Assembly: GCA_030151145.1 (NCBI GenBank)
Contig: JASLEL010000252.1
Location: 1 to 13,661, forward strand
Length of the DNA stretch: 13,661 bases
Reading direction: 5' to 3'
From: Aquirhabdus sp.
GTDB lineage: Bacteria > Pseudomonadota > Gammaproteobacteria > Pseudomonadales > Moraxellaceae
Of this stretch, positions 1-7,156 are shown one piece after another. How positions within the stretch are numbered: position 1 is the stretch's first letter; each line of letters opens with the position of its first letter. Both the position numbers and the translations under genes were made by a program. The notes under the pieces are model-generated. The model was not told where the DNA came from, searched no databases, and saw nothing but the letters and a program-made list of their open reading frames with translations.

Positions 1-2815
1 CCGAGTTGCGTAGCGTGATGCCAAATAGCGTGATAAAGCCGACCAATGCGCCCAAGGTAATCGTTGCGCCAGTCAGCATGACCGCAATAATGCCGCCGAT
101 CAGCGCAAAAGGAAGATTGACCAGGACCAGCATCAGGTTACGTCCGCTCGCCATCACCAGAGACAGCAGCATGATCAGTCCAAGGCCAGCCCCAAGTGCT
201 TGAATCAGCAGCGCCCGTGTCGACCGCGCCTGTTCCTCGGCAGTACCGCTGAAAGTCAGATAAGTGCCTGAGGGGAGTTGAATCTGTTTGGCGAGTCGCT
301 GCTGTGCCTCAGCCACAAATGAGGCAACATCACGGCCTTTGACATTGGCGGTAATGGTCTGCACACGGCGCGCACCGTTATGCAGGATCACATAGCGGCC
401 ATTCTGCTGATAAAACGTCGCGACACGTCCAAATGGCACGATCTCACCACTGCTATTTGTCAGTGGCAGGCGGGCAATATCAGATGGTGTGCGGCGCTGA
501 TCGGGGGGCAGGATGACCGTCACCGGGATGATTTTATTGCCATCATAGACCTGACCGACGCTATTGCCTTCGTATCCGGCACTGAAGGCATCCAGTGCAT
601 CGAGCGGGGCAATGCCATAGTTTAAGAGCGCCGTGCGATCGAGTTGTGCCACCATCTCGGGTGTCCCTTGTGGGGACTGGATCTGCACATCTACCGCACC
701 CGGTGTAGCACTCACCACCGCTGCCACGGCTTTGGCCTGATCATCCAGCACATTCAGATCATCGCCGTACAGATTGATGGCTACCGCTGCCGTGTATCCT
801 GACAGGGTTTCCTCGATCCGCTCATTCAGGAAGGTCTGTACCGAATAGCTGACGCCCGGAAATATAGACAGGGCCTGCTGGATATGTGCGGGCACCTGAC
901 TGGCGGCATGACCTGAGAGCGGTTTGAGTTCTACATCGATTTCGCTGTAATGGCTGCCCCAAGTGTCTTCTGCTGCCTCGGCACGCCCGACACGCTGTGC
1001 GACATGCTGAACCTCGGGTAATTTTAATAAGACCTGCGCGACCTCTCGACCCAGACGTGTGGACTCGGCGATGGATGTGCCGGGGATGGCGGAGAGATGG
1101 ACAATGTAATGGCCTTCACGCAGCTCAGGAATAAAGCTCGCGCCGAGGAAGGGCAGACAGCCCAGTGTGAGTGTCAGGAGGATCACAAGGCCGATCCCGA
1201 CCCAGCGGAAGTGCTGCTCAATGGTCTTGAGGAGCTGGGCATAGATCTGCTTGAGACGGCGTTCAAAGCCCGATTCGCCCTCATTGAGACGAGAGTTCGG
1301 CAGCACAAGCATACACAGCGCAGGCGTGATGGTGAGTGCGACGACCAGAGATGCCAGCGTTGCGATCAGATAGCTCTGTGCCAGAGGCGCAAACAGACGA
1401 CCCGCGAGACCTGAGAGCGCCAAGACCGGCAGGAACACCAGTGCAATCGCCAGTGTGGCGTAGACCACCGCACTGCGGACTTCCAGCGTGGCATGCAGGA
1501 TCGTCGTTAAGACTGGCTCAGGCTGGGCGAGCTGTCTGTTTTTCCGTAGACGCCGGTAGATATTTTCTACCGTGATCACGGCATCATCGACCAGAAGGCC
1601 GATGGCAATCGATAGCCCTCCCAGCGTCATGGTGTTCAGACTTTGCCCCATGCTCTTTAGGACGATCATGGCAGTCAGCAGGGATAAGGGGATGGCAGAG
1701 AGTGAAATCAGTGCGGTGCGGATATTCGCCAGAAACACCAAGAGCACAATCACCACCAGCATACCGCCATAGAGCAGGGCATGCGCGACACTGGTGGTTG
1801 AGCGCTCGATGAAATTGGCAGGCCGGAAGATCGGCTGCAACGTGACATGCTCGCGGCTGAGCAAGGGCTGTAATTCCTGTATCGCCGCCTCGACGCGCTG
1901 GGTGACGGCCAGCGTATTTGCGCCATACTGTTCGGCGATGACGAGCTGCACGGCCGGTTTGCCGTTATAGCTGGCGGCACCAATCGGTACCTCGGCCGCT
2001 TCGACTACCGATGCGACATCGCCCAGACTGATACTGGCTCCGCGGTCGCGCCGGACGACCGTCTGGGCAAGCGAGGCCGTGGTGACGGCTTGTCCTTCGC
2101 TGCGCAAAGTCAGCCGTTGATTAGCATTTTCAATGAAACCTGCACCGCGTATGCCGGTCGCCTTGCGAGCCGCATCCAGCACATCCGACATGCCGATCCC
2201 GAAGCGGACCATCCGCGCAGGATCAGGCTGAATCTGAAACTCGCGGGCATCACCGCCAAACACCGACACATTGGCGACCCCAGGCACAGCCAGTAGACGC
2301 GGTTTGATGGTCCAGTCTGCGAGTGTGCGTATATCCATGAGAGAGCGCTGATCACTGATCAGACCGGCGACATAGGCGGTACTGGCGGAGGAGGTGAGCG
2401 GGGTCATGATCGGGGCAGACACGCTGGCGGGGAGCTGGCTGGCTGCGGCATTGAGTCGCTCTGCGACGACCTGTCGATCTCGATAAATATCCGATCCGGC
2501 ATCAAACGTCGCCGTGATGACGGATAGGCCCTGAATCGAGTTGGAGCGTAGCGATACCAGACCTTCTATGCCGTTGATCGCATTCTCCAGTGGCTGAGTC
2601 ACGAGACTTTCTACGGCTTCAGGGGCAAGGCCGCGCGACTCGGTCTGAATGACCACCTGAGGCGGTGCAAACTCAGGGAAGACATCATAGTTGGCCTGAC
2701 GCAGATCCATGCTGCCCCAGATCATCAGAATCAGCGTAAAGGTGAAGACCAGAAAGCGATGGGTGAGTGCTGAATGCGTGATCGCCAACAATAGCCCGGA
2801 CTGGGGATGCTTCAT
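1..2815 (-). CDS. Heavy-metal-type RND efflux pump (CzcA/CusA superfamily), 3' end cut by window
   Basis: This is the inner-membrane proton-driven pump of a tripartite exporter. My translation of the complement runs 938 codons without a stop to the window edge. Family members have about 1,010-1,050 residues, so roughly the last 80-110 are missing. The N-terminal membrane helix is at about residues 18-36, followed by the first porter domain with FPEFAPP at 46-52. TM4 carries GGLSIAIGLLVDDAVITVEN (399-418), with acidic residues D410, D411 and E417 that could relay protons. The classical CzcA motif has DFG before VDG, and CusA has a GGIAIAIG-MVDAA form; this protein resembles the latter but has VDD. 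By hand alignment the positions of the three CusA periplasmic methionines are His, Tyr and Glu, which argues against Cu(I)/Ag(I) export. The start at 2815 overlaps the adaptor stop as ATGA and has GAGG about 10 nt upstream. The RND family is certain; the substrate is unknown. Confidence 0.93.
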   Translation of the reverse strand, partial: MKHPQSGLLLAITHSALTHRFLVFTFTLILMIWGSMDLRQANYDVFPEFAPPQVVIQTESRGLAPEAVESLVTQPLENAINGIEGLVSLRSNSIQGLSVITATFDAGSDIYRDRQVVAERLNAAASQLPASVSAPIMTPLTSSASTAYVAGLISDQRSLMDIRTLADWTIKPRLLAVPGVANVSVFGGDAREFQIQPDPARMVRFGIGMSDVLDAARKATGIRGAGFIENANQRLTLRSEGQAVTTASLAQTVVRRDRGASISLGDVASVVEAAEVPIGAASYNGKPAVQLVIAEQYGANTLAVTQRVEAAIQELQPLLSREHVTLQPIFRPANFIERSTTSVAHALLYGGMLVVIVLLVFLANIRTALISLSAIPLSLLTAMIVLKSMGQSLNTMTLGGLSIAIGLLVDDAVITVENIYRRLRKNRQLAQPEPVLTTILHATLEVRSAVVYATLAIALVFLPVLALSGLAGRLFAPLAQSYLIATLASLVVALTITPALCMLVLPNSRLNEGESGFERRLKQIYAQLLKTIEQHFRWVGIGLVILLTLTLGCLPFLGASFIPELREGHYIVHLSAIPGTSIAESTRLGREVAQVLLKLPEVQHVAQRVGRAEAAEDTWGSHYSEIDVELKPLSGHAASQVPAHIQQALSIFPGVSYSVQTFLNERIEETLSGYTAAVAINLYGDDLNVLDDQAKAVAAVVSATPGAVDVQIQSPQGTPEMVAQLDRTALLNYGIAPLDALDAFSAGYEGNSVGQVYDGNKIIPVTVILPPDQRRTPSDIARLPLTNSSGEIVPFGRVATFYQQNGRYVILHNGARRVQTITANVKGRDVASFVAEAQQRLAKQIQLPSGTYLTFSGTAEEQARSTRALLIQALGAGLGLIMLLSLVMASGRNLMLVLVNLPFALIGGIIAVMLTGATITLGALVGFITLFGITLRNS

Positions 2816-3885
2816 TCGTCGTCATCCTCTTTGGCCGGACCCGAGGGACGTTGTTCTTTAGACAGCAGAAGCTGGGCCCCTTGTACGACCACCTGATCTC
2901 CGACTGCCCAGCCAGTCGTCACAAAGCGGCCTTCAGGCGTGTCTACCCCTTGCTGAAGGGATACTCGCTCGAATGGTCCGGCTTTGATTGCACGATACGC
3001 CCATGGCATGCCCTGCCACCACAGAATGGCATTGGCTGGAATGATGACGCCGGATTGCCGCGTTCCCGCAGGCCAGTCCGCAGACGTGCGCAGGCCCGTG
3101 GCGTAGAGACGATGACTCACGGCCAGTACCGATACCCCCTGCAGACGGTCATCCGCATGAGGCGCGGGTCCAACAATAGACAGCGTCTCGGGTCCTGAGG
3201 GTGTGGTGATGGTCACCGACTGAGGCAGTGACTGGTGTGTCGCTGAGGCTGGCAGACTGATGCGCCAGAGACTCATGTGTTGACTCAGGATCTGGCTGAT
3301 CAGCCCCTGCTTAAAATCCATATCGCGAACCAGCTCAGATCCCCAGTTTAAACGTAAGGCGCGCAGGGCATTGTCCCGATCTGTCTCTATGCCGGCGAGA
3401 TTGGCGCGCTCGGTCTGCATCGTTCCTTCAGCCGCTTCCAAAGACTGGTCCGAGACATTGTGGTCGGCATGATTGAGCAGGCGTGTGCGGACTTGGGTTT
3501 GCTCATCCTGATGCAGTGCGATCTTACTTTTGGCGATGTCGGTATTTAATTGCAGGATATGGCCCGCATCAGTCATGAGCTGTGCTACATCCATCACCTC
3601 CGCAAATCCGGTCACGGTCGTCTGGTATTCGGCTGGCTTGAGGGGCTGTGTTTGTATGCCTGCTGCACGCTGACTGTCGTCCGACAGGGTCAGTGCAGAC
3701 ACATCGGCATGGGGCGTGGTTTTGACGGTGCTTGCCGGATGGCCTTCTGCCGCATCATCGAGATCGGGCATGCCATGATGCGATTGCAGGATCAGGGCAA
3801 GGATAAGTCCAATGACCACTGCGACAAGTAGGATAATCACGCCGTAGAGTGTTTTATTGATAGGGTTATTCGTGCTTGGCGTCAT
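2812..3885 (-). CDS. RND periplasmic adaptor (membrane fusion protein), divergent
   Basis: This 357-aa protein should bridge the inner-membrane pump and the outer-membrane channel. It has a short cytoplasmic N-terminus, one strongly hydrophobic segment at about residues 14-36 acting as an uncleaved anchor, and then a periplasmic body. A helical, Gln/Glu/Ala-rich stretch at about 108-175 is the likely alpha-hairpin. The C-terminal third (IPANAILWWQGMPWAYRAI, then FERVSLQQGVDTPEGRFVTTG and VVVQGAQLLLSKE) matches the beta-barrel and membrane-proximal part of CzcB/HlyD-type adaptors. I do not see the usual lipoyl-like motif on either side of the hairpin, so this half is divergent or reduced. The tail is very acidic (EDDDE). 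Both ends overlap neighbouring genes by ATGA (3885-3882 and 2815-2812), so translation is probably coupled. No clear metal-binding His or Met cluster is visible. The adaptor call rests on the C-terminal motif plus operon position. Confidence 0.85.
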   Translation of the reverse strand: MTPSTNNPINKTLYGVIILLVAVVIGLILALILQSHHGMPDLDDAAEGHPASTVKTTPHADVSALTLSDDSQRAAGIQTQPLKPAEYQTTVTGFAEVMDVAQLMTDAGHILQLNTDIAKSKIALHQDEQTQVRTRLLNHADHNVSDQSLEAAEGTMQTERANLAGIETDRDNALRALRLNWGSELVRDMDFKQGLISQILSQHMSLWRISLPASATHQSLPQSVTITTPSGPETLSIVGPAPHADDRLQGVSVLAVSHRLYATGLRTSADWPAGTRQSGVIIPANAILWWQGMPWAYRAIKAGPFERVSLQQGVDTPEGRFVTTGWAVGDQVVVQGAQLLLSKEQRPSGPAKEDDDE

Positions 3886-5252
3886 GGCTGGGAATTATCC
3901 TGAAAAGCGCTTAATGGAGTCTGCAAGGCATCTTCTAATGCAGCCACGGCCCTTGTATGAGCAAAGCGGCTTTTGGCCTCGTCGCTCTGGGCGGTGACCA
4001 GCATCTCATCTACCTCCAGCCGCTGGATACGATCGGATGCACCAGCAGCATAGGCGGTCGTCATGGCTAACTGCCGCTGATGGGCCAGCGTCGTGCTGTC
4101 CGTGGCTTGCTGTGCCTGCTGTGCGGTTGCGGCTTCATCTTTGTTGGCTTGATCGATGGCATTGCGACGGGTCAATTGCAGGGCTTCAAATTGCTTGCGT
4201 GCCACTAGTCGTGCGGCATCGGCATCTTTGATCGCATGCTCATGGCGATCCAGTAAGGGCAAGGTGAAATTGGCCGCGAGTGACCAGATCAGCGACGGTG
4301 CATCCCATGTATAGCCGGGAGAGAGCGTGAGATTAGGATACTGATTGGCGACCTCTTGCTGCAGCCGGGCTTCGCTGGCGGTGTATTCCGCGATGGCAGC
4401 CTGTATATCGGCCCGATGTTGCAGATTCTGCGCCGTTGGCTGGGTATCGACCCCATGAGTGACGGCAGCCGTGCTGGGCAGACGGAACAACATCTGCGTG
4501 ATCACGACAGGTGTTGCGCCCAGCGCTGTGGCGAGCTGATGCTTGGCGTCGGTTTCACTCTGCATCGCGGTGCTGAGTTGCTGTCTGAGATCACGCAGAT
4601 GCGCTTCGGCAGTCATGTACTCCGGTCGCGATGCCAGACCGCTCGTGACACGCTGCTCCCATGCTTCTGTACTTTCATGGGCTATCGCGACTTGTGCTGT
4701 CAGGTAATGCTGGCTGGATTGCGCCTCGGCCAAGCTGATCAGCGCATCACGGATCTGAGCCCGCAGTTGCCATTCGGCATCCACCAGATGCATCTGGGCG
4801 ATGGCGACATCCTGCGCAGCGATACGCTGACGTGCATCGCGTTTACCCGCAGTTTCAACGAGCAGATCCAAACCGATGCCGCGTGACCATACGCCCTGAC
4901 CATCCGGAGGATGCCCCGTATGCTGAATCGCATAGTTGAACTGTGGATTGGGCAAGACTTCGCTATCGGCCAACTGGGCTTTGGCCTGTTGATATTGTGC
5001 TTGGGCTTGGGCGATTTCCGGGTGGATGTGTCGTGCTGCCAGTGTCAGTTGATCCAGCGACCATGGACTGGGCGGCCATGCGTATTGTGGTGCCTCCTGC
5101 CGAAGCTGCTGCATCAATGCAGGATCATCCAGACGGCGACTATTCAGATCCGTAAGGCTGTTAGCCGGGAGTAAAGGCTTTGGCGTGTAAGTAGTACACG
5201 CCGCAACGAACAGGCAGAGCCCCAGCGCAGATGTCCTGCCTGCATACATCAT
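3882..5252 (-). CDS. Outer-membrane efflux lipoprotein, TolC/CzcC family
   Basis: This 456-aa protein is the outer-membrane channel of the exporter and first gene of the operon. The N-terminus is a lipoprotein signal: a hydrophobic stretch, then lipobox V-A-A-C with Cys19, followed by Thr, consistent with outer-membrane sorting. The mature part contains two repeated outer-membrane efflux modules. The first begins with LTLAARHIHPEIAQAQAQYQ at about residues 69-88, followed by PNPQFNYAIQH. The second contains QYPNLTLSPGYTWD and FTLPLLDRHEHAI. Both are typical of the CzcC branch, with long Ala/Gln-rich helices. ATG at 5252 is chosen because a weak AAGG lies about 11 nt upstream and a TATAAT box about 37 nt upstream; a second in-frame ATG follows immediately. 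The stop overlaps the adaptor start as ATGA. Confidence 0.93.
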   Translation of the reverse strand: MMYAGRTSALGLCLFVAACTTYTPKPLLPANSLTDLNSRRLDDPALMQQLRQEAPQYAWPPSPWSLDQLTLAARHIHPEIAQAQAQYQQAKAQLADSEVLPNPQFNYAIQHTGHPPDGQGVWSRGIGLDLLVETAGKRDARQRIAAQDVAIAQMHLVDAEWQLRAQIRDALISLAEAQSSQHYLTAQVAIAHESTEAWEQRVTSGLASRPEYMTAEAHLRDLRQQLSTAMQSETDAKHQLATALGATPVVITQMLFRLPSTAAVTHGVDTQPTAQNLQHRADIQAAIAEYTASEARLQQEVANQYPNLTLSPGYTWDAPSLIWSLAANFTLPLLDRHEHAIKDADAARLVARKQFEALQLTRRNAIDQANKDEAATAQQAQQATDSTTLAHQRQLAMTTAYAAGASDRIQRLEVDEMLVTAQSDEAKSRFAHTRAVAALEDALQTPLSAFQDNSQP

Positions 5253-5288
5253 GATGGTTTAAACCTTGAGTTGCCCAAATGCGATAGA

Positions 5289-5294
5289 ATTATA
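5289..5294 (-). promoter_or_regulatory. Likely -10 box of the efflux operon
   Basis: On the minus strand the sequence reads TATAAT, 37 nt upstream of the lipoprotein start. This predicts a leader of about 30 nt. No good -35 sits at 16-18 bp (GTCATT at 17 bp), so the promoter is either weak or activator-dependent, as expected for an inducible metal pump. That last point is inference. Confidence 0.55.
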
Positions 5295-5333
5295 ACGTTC
5301 TGATCATTTGTAATGACTTAGCGATATATCGAT

Positions 5334-5363
5334 GTCCATCACAGTCCATCACAGTCCATCACA
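5334..5363. repeat. Three perfect tandem copies of a 10-bp unit
   Basis: GTCCATCACA is repeated exactly three times without interruption, at 5334-5343, 5344-5353 and 5354-5363. The array lies 40-75 bp upstream of the efflux -10 box and just past the lipase terminator. The 10-bp period places the copies on the same helix face, which suits a protein-binding array, but slippage alone could also create it. Confidence 0.75.
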
Positions 5364-5365
5364 AT

Positions 5366-5390
5366 AAAAAAAGCCCCATGTTAGTGGGGC
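5366..5390 (-). terminator. Rho-independent terminator of the patatin-like gene
   Basis: Read on the minus strand, a 6-bp stem (GCCCCA/TGGGGC, 5373-5378 with 5385-5390) and a 6-nt loop are followed by seven T residues (5372-5366). It starts about 48 nt past the patatin stop and precedes the efflux promoter, so it separates the two transcription units. Confidence 0.85.
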
Positions 5391-5437
5391 CTTGTATCAT
5401 CCATGCCTGAAAAGTATAAACGCGACGTTTTAGCCTT

Positions 5438-6328
5438 TCAAACCGTACCACACGTCAATTCGGTTTCAACGTGATGATTATGCGCGACTGGGAAGCGCAG
5501 CACGCCGACCCGCTCCAGACCACCGGTCTGAATCCAGTCCCAGGCATGATTGGCCGCACGTTTGATCAATGCTTCGGTCTGAGAAAAATCGAAAACGGAA
5601 ACGTCCAGCGGGCATAGCGGCTCGACAACAATGATTTTGGCCTGTGTCGCATAGCGCTCAATGTCATGGTCCAGTTGCCGCATGCTCATCAGGTTCAGCG
5701 AATGCAGGGCTTTGGCCGCCATGCCTCTGGGTGGTTCAGGACTATCGCAGGGTACGCCTGTCGGTAATACGATGATGCGCTCAGCGCCCAGTCTGACAGC
5801 GCTTGCGATGGGCGTGTTATTGGCGACACCGCCATCGACCAGATGTCGGCCATCAATGACGACATGCGGGAAGATCACGGGGATGGCAGCGCTAGCCAGC
5901 AGCGCCTCTTCAAGAGAGCCCGATGACAGCAAAACTTCGCTGCCACTCAAGGCATCGGTGGCGACCACATGCAGGGGGACTTTGGCGTCTTCAATCTGTG
6001 TAAAGCTCAGGGCACGATGGATTAATGTCCGCAGCGCTGATGCATCGACCAGATAGTCTTGATGTTTGAGTAGGGCGAGGAGGCCGCTTAGCCAGGAGAT
6101 GGGGAAAATATCATGCTTGCGCAGGGATAGCCAAAGCTTGGCAAGCCCTTCGACCCCTTCTTGAGTGGGGTTGGACGCAAAATATGCCCCGTTCAGTGCA
6201 CCAACTGAAGAGCCGACGATCATGTCCACCTGCAGATCAGCCTTGATGAGCGCAAAGAGCATACCGACCTGAACGGCACCGAGACTGCCGCCACCGCTGA
6301 ACACAAGGGCTGTTTTTTCCCGGTTCAT
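5438..6328 (-). CDS. Patatin-like phospholipase
   Basis: This 296-aa protein is predicted to be a Ser-Asp dyad lipid acyl hydrolase. The oxyanion-hole loop is GGGSLG (residues 12-17), the nucleophile elbow is GSSVG (39-43, Ser41), and the catalytic Asp lies in VDGG (Asp165), followed by VANNTPI. All three patatin blocks are present in order and correctly spaced. No signal peptide or membrane segment is visible, so it is probably cytoplasmic or peripheral to the inner membrane. Its size matches the small bacterial stand-alone patatins. ATG at 6328 has a good AGGAG at 7-nt spacing. The gene is monocistronic, with its own promoter candidate (6431-6458) and terminator. The lipid substrate cannot be told from sequence, and I do not see enough similarity to E. 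coli RssA to use that name. Confidence 0.92.
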   Translation of the reverse strand: MNREKTALVFSGGGSLGAVQVGMLFALIKADLQVDMIVGSSVGALNGAYFASNPTQEGVEGLAKLWLSLRKHDIFPISWLSGLLALLKHQDYLVDASALRTLIHRALSFTQIEDAKVPLHVVATDALSGSEVLLSSGSLEEALLASAAIPVIFPHVVIDGRHLVDGGVANNTPIASAVRLGAERIIVLPTGVPCDSPEPPRGMAAKALHSLNLMSMRQLDHDIERYATQAKIIVVEPLCPLDVSVFDFSQTEALIKRAANHAWDWIQTGGLERVGVLRFPVAHNHHVETELTCGTV

Positions 6329-6430
6329 GATGACGCTCCTATGGGACGTCTTGTCATGGCTAAGTATCTTGCTTTAGCGAAACGCAGGATCTGCCACAAG
6401 CCGTCAGAGAAAAATAGAAGAGAGCTTTTA

Positions 6431-6458
6431 GTTATACCGCATTCCTGTTATATCACAA
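6431..6458 (-). promoter_or_regulatory. Candidate sigma70 promoter of the patatin-like gene
   Basis: On the minus strand, TTGTGA (6458-6453), a 16-bp spacer and TATAAC (6436-6431) form a reasonable promoter about 100 bp upstream of the patatin start. It lies just beyond the degenerate tRNA-flank repeat. Confidence 0.5.
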
Positions 6459-6479
6459 AGCATCTCTTTGGACGTAGGG

Positions 6480-6587
6480 ACAATAAAACCCGTATATGGT
6501 CGGCTTTTCTAGTGTTTGATTGGAGTGTGGGGGATGGAATCGTGCGGATTTATGAAGTACGAAAATGGTGCCTGGCGGGGTTTGAAC
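6480..6587. repeat. Left copy of an imperfect direct repeat derived from the tRNA-Arg 3' region
   Basis: By eye this stretch aligns with 7619-7724 at roughly 80% identity. Shared blocks include CAATAAAA, CCGTATATGG, ATTGGAGTG, GTGCGGATTTATG and AAAATGGTG. Gaps are small: about 3 nt near 6535, 6 extra nt at about 6555-6561, and 2 nt missing in the acceptor part. About 80 bp corresponds to sequence downstream of the tRNA and the last ~22 bp to the tRNA 3' end. It lies in the 427-bp stretch 6329-6755, which also holds the patatin promoter and an AT-rich leader for the island genes. I find no convincing gene in that stretch. Confidence 0.8.
6566..6587 (-). pseudogene. tRNA-Arg 3'-end fragment (degenerate att-like remnant)
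   Basis: On the minus strand this reads GTTCAAACCCCGCCAGG followed by CACCA, matching the T-loop, T-stem, acceptor strand and CCA end of the intact tRNA-Arg at 7701-7777. GC is deleted from the acceptor strand and there are substitutions in the T-arm. No D-arm, anticodon arm or 5' acceptor strand follows, so it cannot be a functional tRNA. It looks like the displaced 3' end left by integration at a tRNA gene. Confidence 0.75.
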
Positions 6588-6625
6588 TATAAATCTAATA
6601 TGCTGTATCCAATAAATTTAATTTT

Positions 6626-6631
6626 TATAAT
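6626..6631 (+). promoter_or_regulatory. Candidate -10 element for the two-gene island
   Basis: A perfect TATAAT lies in an AT-rich stretch 125 bp upstream of the first island gene. The -35 position at 17 bp (CTGTAT) is poor. The AT-richness makes a chance match fairly likely. Confidence 0.3.
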
Positions 6632-6717
6632 TTACTATCATACACCACACCATACAAATTATCGGCTACTAAGCTGTTTTAGGATCATTTTGTGAACAAC
6701 TCTTGCTTGGCTAGCCT

Positions 6718-6735
6718 TGTGTCAATTTCGACACA
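6718..6735. promoter_or_regulatory. Inverted repeat just upstream of the island RBS
   Basis: TGTGTC and GACACA form perfect 6-bp arms around a 6-nt centre (AATTTC), ending 6 nt before the AAGGAA ribosome-binding site of the first island gene. It could be an operator half-site pair or an mRNA hairpin that modulates ribosome access. Neither can be decided from sequence. Confidence 0.4.
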
Positions 6736-6755
6736 TCAAGTAAGGAACTTTCACT

Positions 6756-7154
6756 ATGAGCATCAATCTTTCCAGAGTCATACCAGAATTGGGTACCCTT
6801 TTTCCATATTGGAGCGTCGGGTATGTTTATACCGTTGACGGTATAGAGGTAATGAACCCTCAGATCGCAGGCCCATTCTTTACACTAGAAGAGGCTAGAC
6901 ATGTACGGGAGTTAGCGCAAGCAAAATATCCTGAAAGGGAAATTTGCGTTTTTGCATGCGGCAGTGATTTCGGTCATCTCACAGGAAAAAAATTATCAGA
7001 TTTAGATAATCCTTACTATCTGAAATTTATGATGCAGGTTATTTCCACATTAGATTCTGGCAAGACTGAGGAGGAGATCCGTTATATGCATTATGCCATC
7101 AGAGATGACGCGCGCCTTCAACGCAATGGCGAGCTTCGGGCGGAGGGAGTCTAA
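6756..7154 (+). CDS. Unknown small protein, island gene A (paralogue of gene B)
   Basis: This 132-aa protein belongs to no family I recognise. Its start is well supported: AAGGAA lies 8 nt before ATG 6756. It is soluble-looking, with no signal peptide or membrane segment, and is rich in acidic and aromatic residues. It aligns along most of its length with the next gene. Shared elements are R-[VI]-IP near the N-terminus, YW-[SA]-V, PFF-[TS]-L-x-EA at about 41-48, YP-x-RE, CG-x-D-x-x-H at about 68-74, GK-[KR]-L, DN, LDSG near 98-101, and a terminal MH. The conserved Cys, Asp and His could be functional, but no known catalytic motif is evident. The gene is AT-richer than its surroundings and lies between tRNA-derived repeats, so it was probably acquired horizontally. 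Confidence 0.8.
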   Translation: MSINLSRVIPELGTLFPYWSVGYVYTVDGIEVMNPQIAGPFFTLEEARHVRELAQAKYPEREICVFACGSDFGHLTGKKLSDLDNPYYLKFMMQVISTLDSGKTEEEIRYMHYAIRDDARLQRNGELRAEGV

Positions 7155-7156
7155 CA

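Noticed and set aside
1336..1983. Open frames inside the RND pump gene on both strands
   Set aside because: They are in other frames of a continuous 938-codon RND coding sequence with all family motifs.
5334..5363. CRISPR-like array
   Set aside because: The 10-bp units are directly adjacent with no spacers, and there are no cas genes.
6341..6592. 83-aa plus-strand open frame upstream of the island
   Set aside because: It has no good ribosome-binding site, overlaps the patatin promoter on the other strand, and reads through the degenerate tRNA repeat. The composition does not look protein-like.
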